This document shows, in pieces, positions 18,574 through 27,172 of a stretch of 64,000 nt of DNA. Below the pieces are notes generated by a model, which saw only the letters and a list, made by a program, of their open reading frames with translations, was not told where the DNA came from and searched no databases. The DNA lies in contig NZ_PGGC01000005.1 in the NCBI RefSeq assembly GCF_002795305.1, forward strand, positions 1 to 64,000, read 5' to 3'. Made by a program: the position numbers and the translations under genes. This stretch comes from Aeromonas cavernicola (GTDB lineage Bacteria; Pseudomonadota; Gammaproteobacteria; Enterobacterales; Aeromonadaceae). Within the stretch, counting starts at the first letter, position 1. Each line of letters begins with the position of its first letter.

Positions 18574-19212
18574 TTATCGGGTACCAAACACCACAATGGT
18601 CTTGCCGTGGGCTGAGATGAGTTCCTGCTCTTCCAGCATTTTGAGGATGCGCCCGACCGTTTCTCGGGAACAACCGACAATCTGACCGATCTCTTGCCGA
18701 GTGATCTTTATCTGCATCCCATCGGGGTGAGTCATCGCATCTGGTTGCTTGGCAAGGTTAAGCAGGGTTTGCGCTATCCTGCCGGTCACATCAAGGAAGG
18801 CAAGATTGCCTACTTTCTGGCTGGTGTGCTGCAGCCGCTTAGCCATTTGCCCTGCCAAGCGCATTAAAATATCAGGATTGACTTGGATCAGTTGGCGAAA
18901 TTTCTTGTAAGAGATCTCCGCTACTTCACACGGGCCTTTGGCTCGGGCCCATGCGGAGCGCACTGGGTTCTCGTTTTCATCAAACAACCCTAACTCACCG
19001 ACGAAGTCACCTTGGTTCAAATAGCAAAGGATCATCTCTTTGCCTTCATCATCCTTGATCAACACTGCGACAGTGCCTTTGACGATATAGTAGAGCGTCT
19101 CTGCTTTCTCACCCGCATGGATCAGGGTGCTTTTAGCGGGATACTTATGAATGTGGCAGTGTGACAAGAACCATTCCAAGGTGGGATCGCTTTGCGGTTT
19201 GCCAATAACCAT
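18574..19212 (-). CDS. crp: cAMP receptor protein Crp
   Basis: This 212-residue protein is nearly identical in sequence to E. coli Crp. It begins [20 protein letters not shown], has the cAMP-binding [17 protein letters not shown] segment and the DNA-recognition helix [13 protein letters not shown]. The start at 19212 has AGAGGT upstream. It is the global catabolite regulator and would control many of the sugar genes in this window (malZ, malQ, porin). It is divergent from yhfA, as in E. coli. Confidence 0.97.
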   Translation of the reverse strand: MVIGKPQSDPTLEWFLSHCHIHKYPAKSTLIHAGEKAETLYYIVKGTVAVLIKDDEGKEMILCYLNQGDFVGELGLFDENENPVRSAWARAKGPCEVAEISYKKFRQLIQVNPDILMRLAGQMAKRLQHTSQKVGNLAFLDVTGRIAQTLLNLAKQPDAMTHPDGMQIKITRQEIGQIVGCSRETVGRILKMLEEQELISAHGKTIVVFGTR

Positions 19213-19508
19213 GAGAATACCTCTGTTGTGTCTTTTTATGGGCTGGTCCGGGCAAGTTGCCAATCTTGCCACTCCTTATTGTCGTCGCAGTAGGATAAGA
19301 GCCTTTGTCTGTGCTGACAAGGCTTTGCGGGAGTTGCTCTGTTCACTGCGGTCCGCTGCGCGCTTTTGGTTATTGTAAGGATGATATGAGGGACAGATGT
19401 TGATTTTGATCTACTTCCCCCACACTTGATCGCGAAGGGGGGACGATGCGCCTTCGTATCAGAGTGCGTTATGCTATGTCCCCACCATATGCATCGCAGG
19501 AGAAAAAA
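19213..19508. promoter_or_regulatory. crp/yhfA divergent promoter region
   Basis: A 296-bp non-coding spacer separates the divergent crp and yhfA genes and must hold both promoters. I could not find a clear TGTGA-N6-TCACA Crp site in it. Confidence 0.5.
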
Positions 19509-19913
19509 ATGAAAGCCAAGGTAAGTTGGGTCGAGGGGATGAAATTCACTGGTGAGAGTGAGTCTGGCCATCATGTGGTGTTAGATGGCACCAATCCTGG
19601 TGAAGGGGCCAGTCCAATGGAGATGATCTTACTGGCCATCGGTGGTTGTAGCTCCATTGATGTGGTCTCTATTTTAGAGAAGGCGCGCCAATCTGTGACC
19701 GCGTGCCACGTCGAGCTAGAGGGGCAGCGTGTTGACTCGGTGCCCCGTGTGTTTGAACACATTCACCTTAACTTTGTGGTAACCGGACAAGGATTGGCAG
19801 AAAAACAGGTGGCTCGAGCGGTTGATTTGTCGATGGAAAAGTACTGTTCCGTATCGCTAATGTTGGAAAAAACAGTAAAAATTACCCATAGTTATCAAGT
19901 TCTTGAAGCATAA
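19509..19913 (+). CDS. yhfA: OsmC family protein YhfA
   Basis: This 134-residue OsmC/Ohr-family protein begins MKAKVSWVEGMKFTGES and has the two conserved cysteines in GGCSSIDVVSIL and EKYCSVSLMLEKTV. These cysteines reduce peroxides in family members; YhfA itself has no proven substrate. AGGAG precedes the ATG at 19509. The divergent crp-yhfA arrangement is conserved. Confidence 0.92.
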   Translation: MKAKVSWVEGMKFTGESESGHHVVLDGTNPGEGASPMEMILLAIGGCSSIDVVSILEKARQSVTACHVELEGQRVDSVPRVFEHIHLNFVVTGQGLAEKQVARAVDLSMEKYCSVSLMLEKTVKITHSYQVLEA

Positions 19914-19972
19914 TCGTCGAGTTATTCTCACCACCTATGCCATCAGATAGGCCATCGCATAAGGAACGCGCA

Positions 19973-20269
19973 ATGAAGAGACTGATCGCCCTTTTTTCAC
20001 TATTGGGACTGGCTGCTTGCAGTAGCCCGCAGCCTACTGAATACCAGTATCGTCAGTATCAATGTGGGGAAGAGGAGTTGGCTATTACCTATGACAGTCA
20101 AGCTGACATGGTGCAATTTCCCTATGCAGGGGTGTATCACAAGTTGATACGGGTGGAGTCCCAACGTGGGAGCAAATACACCGATGGATTGACGACGTTT
20201 TGGGATCAAGATGAGCAGAGTATTCTTAGCCAAAAAGAGCAAACGCTGCTTACCTGCAAACCTAAATAG
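19973..20269 (+). CDS. MliC-like lipoprotein (putative lysozyme inhibitor)
   Basis: This is a 98-residue lipoprotein with the lipobox LAAC followed by Ser-Ser. The mature domain YQCGEEELAITYDSQADM ... YTDGLTTFWDQDEQSILS ... LLTCK fits the MliC/PliC fold (C-type lysozyme inhibitors): YxC near the start, a Ser/Thr-Asp-Gly turn and a final Cys. I infer periplasmic or outer-membrane location and protection from lysozyme. The start at 19973 has AAGGAA upstream. Confidence 0.7.
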   Translation: MKRLIALFSLLGLAACSSPQPTEYQYRQYQCGEEELAITYDSQADMVQFPYAGVYHKLIRVESQRGSKYTDGLTTFWDQDEQSILSQKEQTLLTCKPK

Positions 20270-20313
20270 TGGCATGTCGTGCCGCTGACGGGATGTCTTT
20301 ATTCTGCATGAAC

Positions 20314-20345
20314 AAGGGTGGTCACTTAAGGTGCCACCCTTTTTA
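20314..20345. terminator. Intrinsic terminator
   Basis: AAGGGTGG and CCACCCTT arms flank an inner region and are followed by TTTT, between the convergent lipoprotein genes at 20269 and 20379. Confidence 0.7.
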
Positions 20346-20378
20346 CTTGGGCGTTTACGTGGGGGCTGGGGAGGAAAG

Positions 20379-20915
20379 TTACTGCGAAGGGAGCGAGCCA
20401 AGCAATTCGCCAGCTAATTGCTGGCTAAGGTGTTGCCGCTGTTGGTCGGTCACGGTCACCTCGCTGGCGAGCGAGATGGTCGTGCTCCATACCACTTGCT
20501 GAGTGTGTCGTTCAAGCAGCACTATCGCCAGTGTGCCTTGCTGAGCCTCTGGCTTGGTCTGTTGCGCTGGCGGTATGCCGAGTTGAGCGAATATCTGTTT
20601 ATCATTCACTTCATGACTGCCTGTTACCCCGATCGCAACCCATACATCGGCCTCATCAAGGGGCATACTTCGCCACCCTTTGTCATTGAGTTGCTGAGTA
20701 ACGGCTTGCTGGATGGGGTCAAGCCAAGCCTCAGCTTGTGCCCCTGCATACTGATATTGTTCCGCGAGGGCGTAGCGAGGCGCTGTGCCGAAGCGCCAGT
20801 CGGCAGCCGGTCTAACGACCTTGCTCCCCACGTCTAATGTAGGGGCTGTCGGCCCACTGCTACAGCCGCAGAGTAGTAATCCAGCCAGCACGCAAGAAAC
20901 AGCGATAAACCACAT
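20379..20915 (-). CDS. DUF4136 lipoprotein
   Basis: This 178-residue protein has a lipoprotein signal (LLCGC, Cys18). A DUF4136-type domain follows, with DPIQQAVTQQLNDKGW, DEADVWVAIGV and GTLAIVLLERHTQQVVW. It lies 14 nt downstream of prkB on the same strand, so it may be co-transcribed with it. Function unknown. Confidence 0.78.
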   Translation of the reverse strand: MWFIAVSCVLAGLLLCGCSSGPTAPTLDVGSKVVRPAADWRFGTAPRYALAEQYQYAGAQAEAWLDPIQQAVTQQLNDKGWRSMPLDEADVWVAIGVTGSHEVNDKQIFAQLGIPPAQQTKPEAQQGTLAIVLLERHTQQVVWSTTISLASEVTVTDQQRQHLSQQLAGELLGSLPSQ

Positions 20916-20929
20916 GGAGGCTCCTGATG

Positions 20930-21799
20930 TTAGGTAATTTTGCCCGTTTCGAGCAGTTGCTGGATTAGCGGGCGCAAAATCAGCTCCATGGCAAAGCCCA
21001 TTTTGCCGCCAGGGACGACAATGGTGTTCATCCGCGACATAAATGCGCCGTCGATCATCGATAACAAATAGGGGAAATCGACTTGTTTGATGCCACGAAA
21101 GCGAATGACCAGCATGCTTTCATCGAGACTGGGGATCACTTTGGCGCTAAACGGGTTAGATGTATCGACCGTGGGCACCCGTTGAAAGTTGATATGGGTT
21201 CGCGAAAATTGTGGGGTAATGAAATTGATGTAGTCATCCATGGACCGGACGATGGAGTCAGTCACCGCCTCGCGGGAGTGGCCCCGCTCGGAAGTATCAC
21301 GAATCAGCTTTTGAATCCATTCGAGATTTACGATGGGGACAACACCAATCAGTAGGTCTACGTGGCGGGCTACGTTATGCTCGTCGGTGACCACTCCGCC
21401 ATGCAGCCCTTCGTAGAACAGCAAGTCAGTCTCACAGGGGAGATGTTGCCATGGGGTGAAGGTGCCTGGCATCTGATTGAAGGGAACGGCCTCATCAAAG
21501 CTGTGTAGATAGCGCCGATATTGGCCGCTGCCCTGCTGGCCATACTCTTGAAAAAAAGCTTCCAATAGGCCGAAGTCATTGGCCTCTGGGCCGAAATAAC
21601 TGATATGGCGCCCTTGTTCACGGGCTTTGCGGATTGCCACGTCCATTTCTGGTCGGGTGTAGCGATGAAAGCTATCGCCTTCCACGACGGCGGCGTTGTA
21701 ACCCAGCTGATGAAACATCGAGCGAAAAGCGATGGTCGATGTGGATGTACCGGCACCGGATGAACCGGTCACTGCAATAATGGGATGTTTAGCCGACAT
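20930..21799 (-). CDS. prkB: Phosphoribulokinase-like protein PrkB
   Basis: This 289-residue P-loop kinase has the same length as E. coli PrkB. It has the nucleotide-binding GSSGAGTSTST, then EGDSFHRYTRPEMD, FYEGLHGG and IQKLIRDTSERGHSREAV. The fold is that of Calvin-cycle phosphoribulokinase, but the organism has no Calvin cycle here and the true substrate of PrkB is unproven. It keeps the enteric order with yheU and yheT. Confidence 0.93.
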   Translation of the reverse strand: MSAKHPIIAVTGSSGAGTSTSTIAFRSMFHQLGYNAAVVEGDSFHRYTRPEMDVAIRKAREQGRHISYFGPEANDFGLLEAFFQEYGQQGSGQYRRYLHSFDEAVPFNQMPGTFTPWQHLPCETDLLFYEGLHGGVVTDEHNVARHVDLLIGVVPIVNLEWIQKLIRDTSERGHSREAVTDSIVRSMDDYINFITPQFSRTHINFQRVPTVDTSNPFSAKVIPSLDESMLVIRFRGIKQVDFPYLLSMIDGAFMSRMNTIVVPGGKMGFAMELILRPLIQQLLETGKIT

Positions 21800-21851
21800 A
21801 GAATGCTCTCTTCCTTGGGAATACTGTTATACGGGCGGGTAACGGCATTGA

Positions 21852-22076
21852 TCAAGCGGGTTCATCAAAACGATCCGAAGGCACAATGTTGACAGAATCG
21901 TGCAACTCGCTATAGACGATCACCGCTTTGCCTTGCTGTAATTGGTCGCGCACCATGTTGACCTTGTCAGCCAAGGTGACCTCTTGTTCACCGTATTCGG
22001 TGCCTTCTTGCAGGACAAAATGTTCAATAAGATGGGTGAGGGTGACCGCATCCAATGCTTGCCAGGGAATAATCAT
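21852..22076 (-). CDS. yheU: YheU family protein (UPF0270)
   Basis: This is a 74-residue protein with the family pattern MIIPWQALDAVTLTHLIEHF and REGTEYG-like QEGTEYGEQEV. Function unknown. It is 52 nt upstream of prkB on the same strand, the conserved yheU-prkB pair. Confidence 0.93.
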   Translation of the reverse strand: MIIPWQALDAVTLTHLIEHFVLQEGTEYGEQEVTLADKVNMVRDQLQQGKAVIVYSELHDSVNIVPSDRFDEPA

Positions 22077-22174
22077 GAAAGAGATCTCACAGTACCTAGG
22101 GGATAACTACCTAGCTATTGTTGTGCTGAATCAACACAGTGCAACCTTTTTTACTTATTTAATGGAGTCCGTGC

Positions 22175-23326
22175 GTGTTGTCTGCTGATCAGCGCCGAGC
22201 ACCGTCAACCTTAATTGCTCATCTTGACCATGCGCGGCGCGAGGCCATTGCTAATGGCATGGTATGGTTTTGGTTGCTTAATTTATTAGCCCTGTTTTTT
22301 ATCTCGGTGCGCTATGAGGTCTACCGTGATGCGGGATTGACCAAGGTCGGGATGTTGCCTTGGCCATTTGATGCCCAGATAGGATTGGCGACACTGCTAT
22401 TGATGTTGTTACCGGTTATCTGGCAGGCTGGACGCCGCTTGCCGGATCGGCAGTGGTTACATCTTACCTGTATCGTGGTGCTGATTTGGGGGACGGCGTG
22501 GGCAGTCCATATCTATGCAATTGGTCAAGTAGAGCTGCGTGGTGGTGAAAGCTATGCCAACGGAATACTGCGAATACATTTATTGGCTGCTTTGGTCGCA
22601 CTCTATCCTTCCCGCCGAATATTCTATTGCTATATCTCAATTCCCATCCTATTTGACATCTTAATTCGCGTATTTTTTCCGGTTAATTTCATAATGTTAC
22701 AGCTACTTGGCTTAGCCTGCGGCATTATCTCTTTGGAGATTGGGCGCCGTATTCTCAATCGCTGGTTTGAACTCGCCTGTGTACGCGAATACGAAAACTT
22801 ACAGTTGTTGCGCCGTTTGGAACTACTGGCTGATCAAGACCCTCTCACAGGCCTCGCTAATCGGCGCCATTTAAATCGTGCGCTGGAGCAAGCATTGGCA
22901 CATTGTGCGGTAAATTCATCCCCTTTTGCGTTGATCCTGATCGATGTCGACTATTTCAAACGTTACAACGATTACTATGGTCATCAGGCTGGGGATAGTT
23001 GCCTTAAAGAGTTGGCGCAGATACTGCTCAATTCAGTGCGCAGCCATGCAGATCTCGTTGCACGTTATGGCGGTGAGGAGTTCATGTTGTTGCTACCCGA
23101 TGCCGATCTACGCGTTGCCACTGAGGTTGCTGCTCGGCTGCAGCTCGCATTAGCACGTTTGCAGTTAGAGCATTTAGCGTCTGACGTTTGTGACCGGGTT
23201 ACGGTGAGTCAGGGGGTCGCATGTTGGCATTCAGATGAGAGCAGTGCGCGTTTAGTTGAGCGGGCGGATCTGGCGCTCTATCAGGCTAAGCTCAAGGGAC
23301 GCAATCAGTTCCGAGTAGCACTTTAA
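22175..23326 (+). CDS. Membrane-bound diguanylate cyclase
   Basis: This 383-residue protein has several N-terminal membrane spans (about five or six in the first 200 residues), with no recognisable soluble sensor. A complete GGDEF domain follows: DPLTGLANRRHLN, LIDVDYFKRYNDYYGH and the active-site RYGGEEF near residue 300. The I-site arginine at the usual RxxD spacing is missing (SHAD). It starts with GTG at 22175, with GGAG 8 nt upstream. Its 3' end overlaps the convergent yheT by 4 bp. It lies between yheU and yheT, where enteric bacteria have no such gene. Confidence 0.9.
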   Translation: MLSADQRRAPSTLIAHLDHARREAIANGMVWFWLLNLLALFFISVRYEVYRDAGLTKVGMLPWPFDAQIGLATLLLMLLPVIWQAGRRLPDRQWLHLTCIVVLIWGTAWAVHIYAIGQVELRGGESYANGILRIHLLAALVALYPSRRIFYCYISIPILFDILIRVFFPVNFIMLQLLGLACGIISLEIGRRILNRWFELACVREYENLQLLRRLELLADQDPLTGLANRRHLNRALEQALAHCAVNSSPFALILIDVDYFKRYNDYYGHQAGDSCLKELAQILLNSVRSHADLVARYGGEEFMLLLPDADLRVATEVAARLQLALARLQLEHLASDVCDRVTVSQGVACWHSDESSARLVERADLALYQAKLKGRNQFRVAL

Positions 23327-24294
23327 TTCAGTTGTTCATCGATCCAGCGACTAATGCGTTCGTCTAGCCAAAAACGGGGGCGCCAAGGCGTGCCATACAA
23401 GAAACCGACGTGACCACCATGCTGGCTGAGTTCATAGCGCACCATGGGGGAGAGCTGATCGGCACGTGGGATGGCGTCATGGGACATAAACGGGTCATCT
23501 GCAGCGTGAAGGATCAGGGTTGGGATCGTAATCTGGCTGAGCATGGGCAGCCCTGAGCATGTCTGATAGTAGTGATCTGCGCTGGTAAAGCCATGCAAGG
23601 GGGCGGTCACTTGCTCATCAAAGTCACGTAAAGTGGTGATGTGATGAATTTGCTCTGGTTGCCAGTGTGCCAGCGCCTCTGGTTGGCGTGCCATCTTACG
23701 CAGCAGATTCCGGCGCATAGAATGCAACAGATAGCGTTGATACACTTTCGACCATCCTTGATTAACCCGCTTGGCACTGCTTGCTAACTGCAGTGGCGCA
23801 GAGATGACCATTGCGCCTTGTAGCGCCACCTCCTGATCACCAGCCAGCAGATTAACCAACATATTACCGCCTAATGAATAACCGATGGCCAGCAAGGGCT
23901 TGCTGGGGAAACGCTGGTTTAGCGCCGAGATCACCGCTTGCGCATCCTCGATAGCCCCGGAGTGGTAGGCTCGTAAATGACGATTAGGTTCGCCGCTGCA
24001 GCCGCGAAAGTGCATCAAGACCGCCTCTCTCCCTGTTTGCTGGAGATGGGCAAATAGCCCGGTGGCGTAATGCGAATCCACACTCCCTTCTAAGCCATGA
24101 AAAACCACCACGAGCGGGCGACTATCTGCCATGACCTGGCCACTCCAAGCGAGATCCACAAAGTCGCCATCAGGTAATTCAAAGCGTTCCGACACTACCT
24201 TGGCCGATTTTTTGCGTAACCACTTGGGTAAAATCGTCTGTAAATGGGGATTACGCACCCACCAAGGCGCGTGAAAATGGCTCTCAATTAACAT
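23323..24294 (-). CDS. yheT: Alpha/beta hydrolase YheT
   Basis: This 323-residue hydrolase of the YheT/abhydrolase family has the nucleophile elbow GYSLGGNMLV, the oxyanion region VVFHGLEGSVDSHYA, RGCSGEPNR and the catalytic HGGHVGFL near the C-terminus. The substrate is unknown, probably an ester. It lies 17 nt after the cheV-type gene on the same strand. Confidence 0.92.
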   Translation of the reverse strand: MLIESHFHAPWWVRNPHLQTILPKWLRKKSAKVVSERFELPDGDFVDLAWSGQVMADSRPLVVVFHGLEGSVDSHYATGLFAHLQQTGREAVLMHFRGCSGEPNRHLRAYHSGAIEDAQAVISALNQRFPSKPLLAIGYSLGGNMLVNLLAGDQEVALQGAMVISAPLQLASSAKRVNQGWSKVYQRYLLHSMRRNLLRKMARQPEALAHWQPEQIHHITTLRDFDEQVTAPLHGFTSADHYYQTCSGLPMLSQITIPTLILHAADDPFMSHDAIPRADQLSPMVRYELSQHGGHVGFLYGTPWRPRFWLDERISRWIDEQLN

Positions 24295-24311
24295 GGTCTT
24301 GTTCCGTTATC

Positions 24312-25211
24312 TCAGGCTGGCAAGCTATCGTGGTGCTGTGCGCCACGCAGCATTGCTTGGATAAGTTCATTGGCTTCAAACTTCGTCAGTGCCTCGTGGG
24401 CACCCACTTGATGGGCTCGTTCAACGCTTATCTTGCTCGAAAGTGAGGTATGTAAAATGATATAAGCCCCAGCCAATAGGCGATCGTTTTGCACCTCGAA
24501 TGCCAGTTCATAGCCATCTAACCCTGGCATTTCGATATCACTCACCAAGATATCAAAGGGTTGGTGGCCACGGGCTCGCGTCTGCATCAAGGCCAAGGCC
24601 TCTTTGCCGTTATTGCATACCGCATAGGGAATATTGATGTGATCGAGTGCGGCCATCAGCTGGTGGCGGGCAACCGAAGAGTCATCCACCAGCAAAATCT
24701 GCATCGGTTTTAGCCGTTCACGTTGTACGTCGGTCAACACTGGGTAGAGATGGCTAGGATCATCGGGATAAATGCGAGACAAAATCAGCTCAACATCCAG
24801 CAGCTGGATCAACTGACCATTCACGTAGGTGACACCGGTCACAAAAAGACGGTGGCCAAGGGGTGTCGGAGGCGCTTCAATATCGCGCCAATTGCACTCG
24901 ATAATTTTATCGATGCCACGCACCAAAAATCCCACCAGCATACGTCGGCAATCAGTAATGATGATGAAGCAGTGAGAGAGCTCCTCTTTACTGAGTCGCC
25001 GATACCCCACCGCCATGGCCATGTCGATGACAGGAATGGTTGTGCCTCGCATATTGGCTGCACCAAGCACGGTTGGATGGGCATGTGGTATCGCCGTCAG
25101 TGTGGTGTACGGCACAATCTCTTTGACTTTCAGCGTACCGATAGCAAACGACTGCAAGGGGGAGAGGCGGAACAGCAACATCCCTTGAGATTGATTGGCT
25201 TTACTGGTCAT
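24312..25211 (-). CDS. cheV: Chemotaxis coupling protein of the CheV type (CheW + receiver)
   Basis: This 299-residue protein has an N-terminal CheW domain (about residues 1-160; LKVKEIVPYTTLTAIPHAHP, GAANMRGTTIPVIDM). A C-terminal receiver domain follows (about 168-299; ILLVDDSSVARHQL) with the phospho-acceptor Asp near residue 222 in VSDIEMPGLDGYEL. CheV proteins couple receptors to CheA and tune signalling through phosphorylation. The ATG at 25211 was chosen over an in-frame TTG at 25232 because of spacing and homology. No other chemotaxis genes lie nearby. Confidence 0.9.
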   Translation of the reverse strand: MTSKANQSQGMLLFRLSPLQSFAIGTLKVKEIVPYTTLTAIPHAHPTVLGAANMRGTTIPVIDMAMAVGYRRLSKEELSHCFIIITDCRRMLVGFLVRGIDKIIECNWRDIEAPPTPLGHRLFVTGVTYVNGQLIQLLDVELILSRIYPDDPSHLYPVLTDVQRERLKPMQILLVDDSSVARHQLMAALDHINIPYAVCNNGKEALALMQTRARGHQPFDILVSDIEMPGLDGYELAFEVQNDRLLAGAYIILHTSLSSKISVERAHQVGAHEALTKFEANELIQAMLRGAQHHDSLPA

Positions 25212-25313
25212 AGTGGGTATCCAGTTGGTCAATTGAGTACAATCAATTCAGGCTTTTAGCATAAGAGATGTGGGGACACAGGGGATTTATTTCTCCCTCG
25301 CATACTCTGTTGG

Positions 25314-25946
25314 TTAGAGCTCATCCAGTGCTAGGCCTAGCCAACGCTGACAAGCGAGTCCGAGTGCAGCCTCATCACCATAGCCTGATTCATTCGCAAC
25401 CAAGCTGGCCTTGCGTCCCCCTTTCAGTTGACGTACCGCTTGCAGTAACTGCCATTGTGGCCCTAGTGTCGGCTGCCCTAATGGGGGGGCTGTGGTATGA
25501 CCGCTGACAAATGCTTGCCAATGGGTCTGTAATGCCTCATCGCCCTGCGGGGCAATCGCACACTGCATTAACTCATCAGCGATGAGGTGTAACCGCTGCC
25601 CATAAGCGCCTTGCCATGTTTGCGGGCGTTGCCATTGCTGGAGGGAGTTCAGTAATGCCGTCAGCAATGCAGAGGGACGTACCCACCCAACATGAGCGGG
25701 CTGATCCATTCGTAAAGAGCAACGTACGCCGTCATAGCGGCAGTTAGCGAGTGGGGTGAAGGCAGCTAGCGTATGGGCGCCGAGCCAAAAATAGCTCCCA
25801 GCGGGCAGTAGCCATTCGTGTTGGCCAACCCGCAGTAATGCCATGCCCTCGATGATCCGCAGTAGCTGGCCAGCGGATGTTCGTTTACGACTACCCACCG
25901 CCATATAAGGGGAAGAGTCGTGGTGATATTCGATGGCGTAGTGCAT
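25314..25946 (-). CDS. Short AraC-like regulator, possibly degenerate
   Basis: This 210-residue protein has an N-terminal cupin-like sensor (SAGQLLRIIEGMALLRVGQHEWLLPAGSYFWLG). Its C-terminus (LLQAVRQLKGGRKASLVANESGYGDEAALGLACQRWLG) resembles the second helix-turn-helix half of AraC-family DNA-binding domains. A full AraC domain has two such units, so this is either divergent or shortened. Adjacent to and divergent from yheV. Confidence 0.6.
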   Translation of the reverse strand: MHYAIEYHHDSSPYMAVGSRKRTSAGQLLRIIEGMALLRVGQHEWLLPAGSYFWLGAHTLAAFTPLANCRYDGVRCSLRMDQPAHVGWVRPSALLTALLNSLQQWQRPQTWQGAYGQRLHLIADELMQCAIAPQGDEALQTHWQAFVSGHTTAPPLGQPTLGPQWQLLQAVRQLKGGRKASLVANESGYGDEAALGLACQRWLGLALDEL

Positions 25947-25985
25947 GTAGAAACCCTGATATGATGCTGCTTGGAGGTAACAAAA

Positions 25986-26192
25986 ATGGAAACTAGACGT
26001 AAAAAACGCTTCATTGCTGGGGCGGTGTGTCCCGCGTGCGGCAAGGTGGACAATATGATGCTGTATCTAGAGCATGGAGTCGAGAAAGTGACGTGTGTCG
26101 CGTGTGGCGATACCCAAGTGCAGACCCAAGAGGCGGTAGACCACGCAATTCGTCAAAATGAGCAAGTGATTGGGCTGTTTCATCCCGAATAA
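25986..26192 (+). CDS. yheV: YheV family zinc-ribbon protein
   Basis: This 68-residue protein has two Cys-x2-Cys pairs (CPAC and CVAC) that form a predicted zinc ribbon, and RRKKRFIAGAVCPACGKVD at the start. GGAGGT lies about 7 nt upstream of the ATG at 25986. Function unknown. It is usually beside kefB/slyD; here it precedes slyD. Confidence 0.92.
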   Translation: METRRKKRFIAGAVCPACGKVDNMMLYLEHGVEKVTCVACGDTQVQTQEAVDHAIRQNEQVIGLFHPE

Positions 26193-26347
26193 CATGGATG
26201 CTGAACCTGGGTGATGAGTGACCATGATGGCTGATAGCCGGCCAGCAGGTAATGTGTATTGCATCCTGTGCCCCCCGCTTCAGCCATATGCTTGGTCCCC
26301 TTTTTAGGGTATCCTTTGGCCGTTTTTTCTATCCACAGGATCTTGAC

Positions 26348-26962
26348 ATGAAAGTAGCACCCCTGAGCGTGGTTACGTTGGAATACACAGTTACCGATGA
26401 GCACGGTGACGTCATCGACAGCACCGTCGGTAAAGAGCCGTTGGTCTATTTGCACGGTACTCGTTATTTGGTTTCAGGCCTTGAAGCTGAATTAGAAGGC
26501 CGCGCCGTGGGTGAGGCGTTTGAGGTCACCCTTGCACCAGCCCAAGCGTATGGCGAGTATGATGAGACCTTGGTGCAGGAAGTCCCAGGTGAGATGTTTG
26601 ACGGGATGGAAGTATCAGAAGGGGATACCTTCGTTGCTGAAACTGATGAAGGCCATCGTCCGGTGACCGTCATCGAAGTATCAGAAACCTTTGTCAAGGT
26701 TGATGGTAACCATCCATTGGCTGGTGTGACGCTCGGCTTTAAGGTCGAGATCAAAGATGTGCGCGCCGCAACGGCGGAAGAGCTGGCGCACGGCCATGTT
26801 CATGGCGACGATGGCTGCGGTCATGACCACGGCCATGATCACGACCACGACCATGGTGGTTGCTGTGGCGGTGGTCATGGTCATCACGATCACGGTGATG
26901 ACCACGCTCATGGCGGGTGCTGTGGTGGTGGCAGCTGTGGTGGTAAGGGACATCAGCACTGA
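26348..26962 (+). CDS. slyD: FKBP-type PPIase / nickel metallochaperone SlyD
   Basis: This 204-residue protein has the FKBP halves split by an IF (insert-in-flap) domain: LSVVTLEYTVTDEHGDVIDS and VYLHGTRYLVSGLEAELEGR, then VPGEMFDGMEVSEGD. A long His/Cys/Gly/Asp-rich tail (about residues 145-204) with repeated HDH and GGCCGGG units would bind Ni2+ and other metals for hydrogenase or urease maturation. The start at 26348 has AGGAT upstream. It is preceded by yheV. Confidence 0.95.
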   Translation: MKVAPLSVVTLEYTVTDEHGDVIDSTVGKEPLVYLHGTRYLVSGLEAELEGRAVGEAFEVTLAPAQAYGEYDETLVQEVPGEMFDGMEVSEGDTFVAETDEGHRPVTVIEVSETFVKVDGNHPLAGVTLGFKVEIKDVRAATAEELAHGHVHGDDGCGHDHGHDHDHDHGGCCGGGHGHHDHGDDHAHGGCCGGGSCGGKGHQH

Positions 26963-27007
26963 TCCCCTGATTGCCATCGCTTTTAGTACGCCTATTAAAG
27001 TACGCCT

Positions 27008-27050
27008 ATAAAAAATCCGAAACCGATCGCTCGTGTTTCGGATTTTTTTA
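27008..27050. terminator. slyD intrinsic terminator
   Basis: The stem ATCCGAAAC/GTTTCGGAT is followed by T7. A 14-bp tandem repeat (AGTACGCCTATTAA then AGTACGCCTATAAA, 26985-27012) lies just before it. The stem sequence is the same as that of the hairpin at 106-143. Confidence 0.88.
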
Positions 27051-27172
27051 TTGGTGCCGCCCTTCCCTCGCCTTGGCTGGATGGCCGATTGGCCTAAGGC
27101 GCGATGCCAGTCCGATGGCTCGGTTGGCACAGCCTGCAGATGTAGTGGCGAGTGAACACCACGACATCAAGG

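Noticed and set aside
26681-27011. Met/Thr-rich ORFs on both strands over the slyD tail
   Set aside because: Frame-shifted readings of the repetitive His/Asp/Gly codons in slyD.
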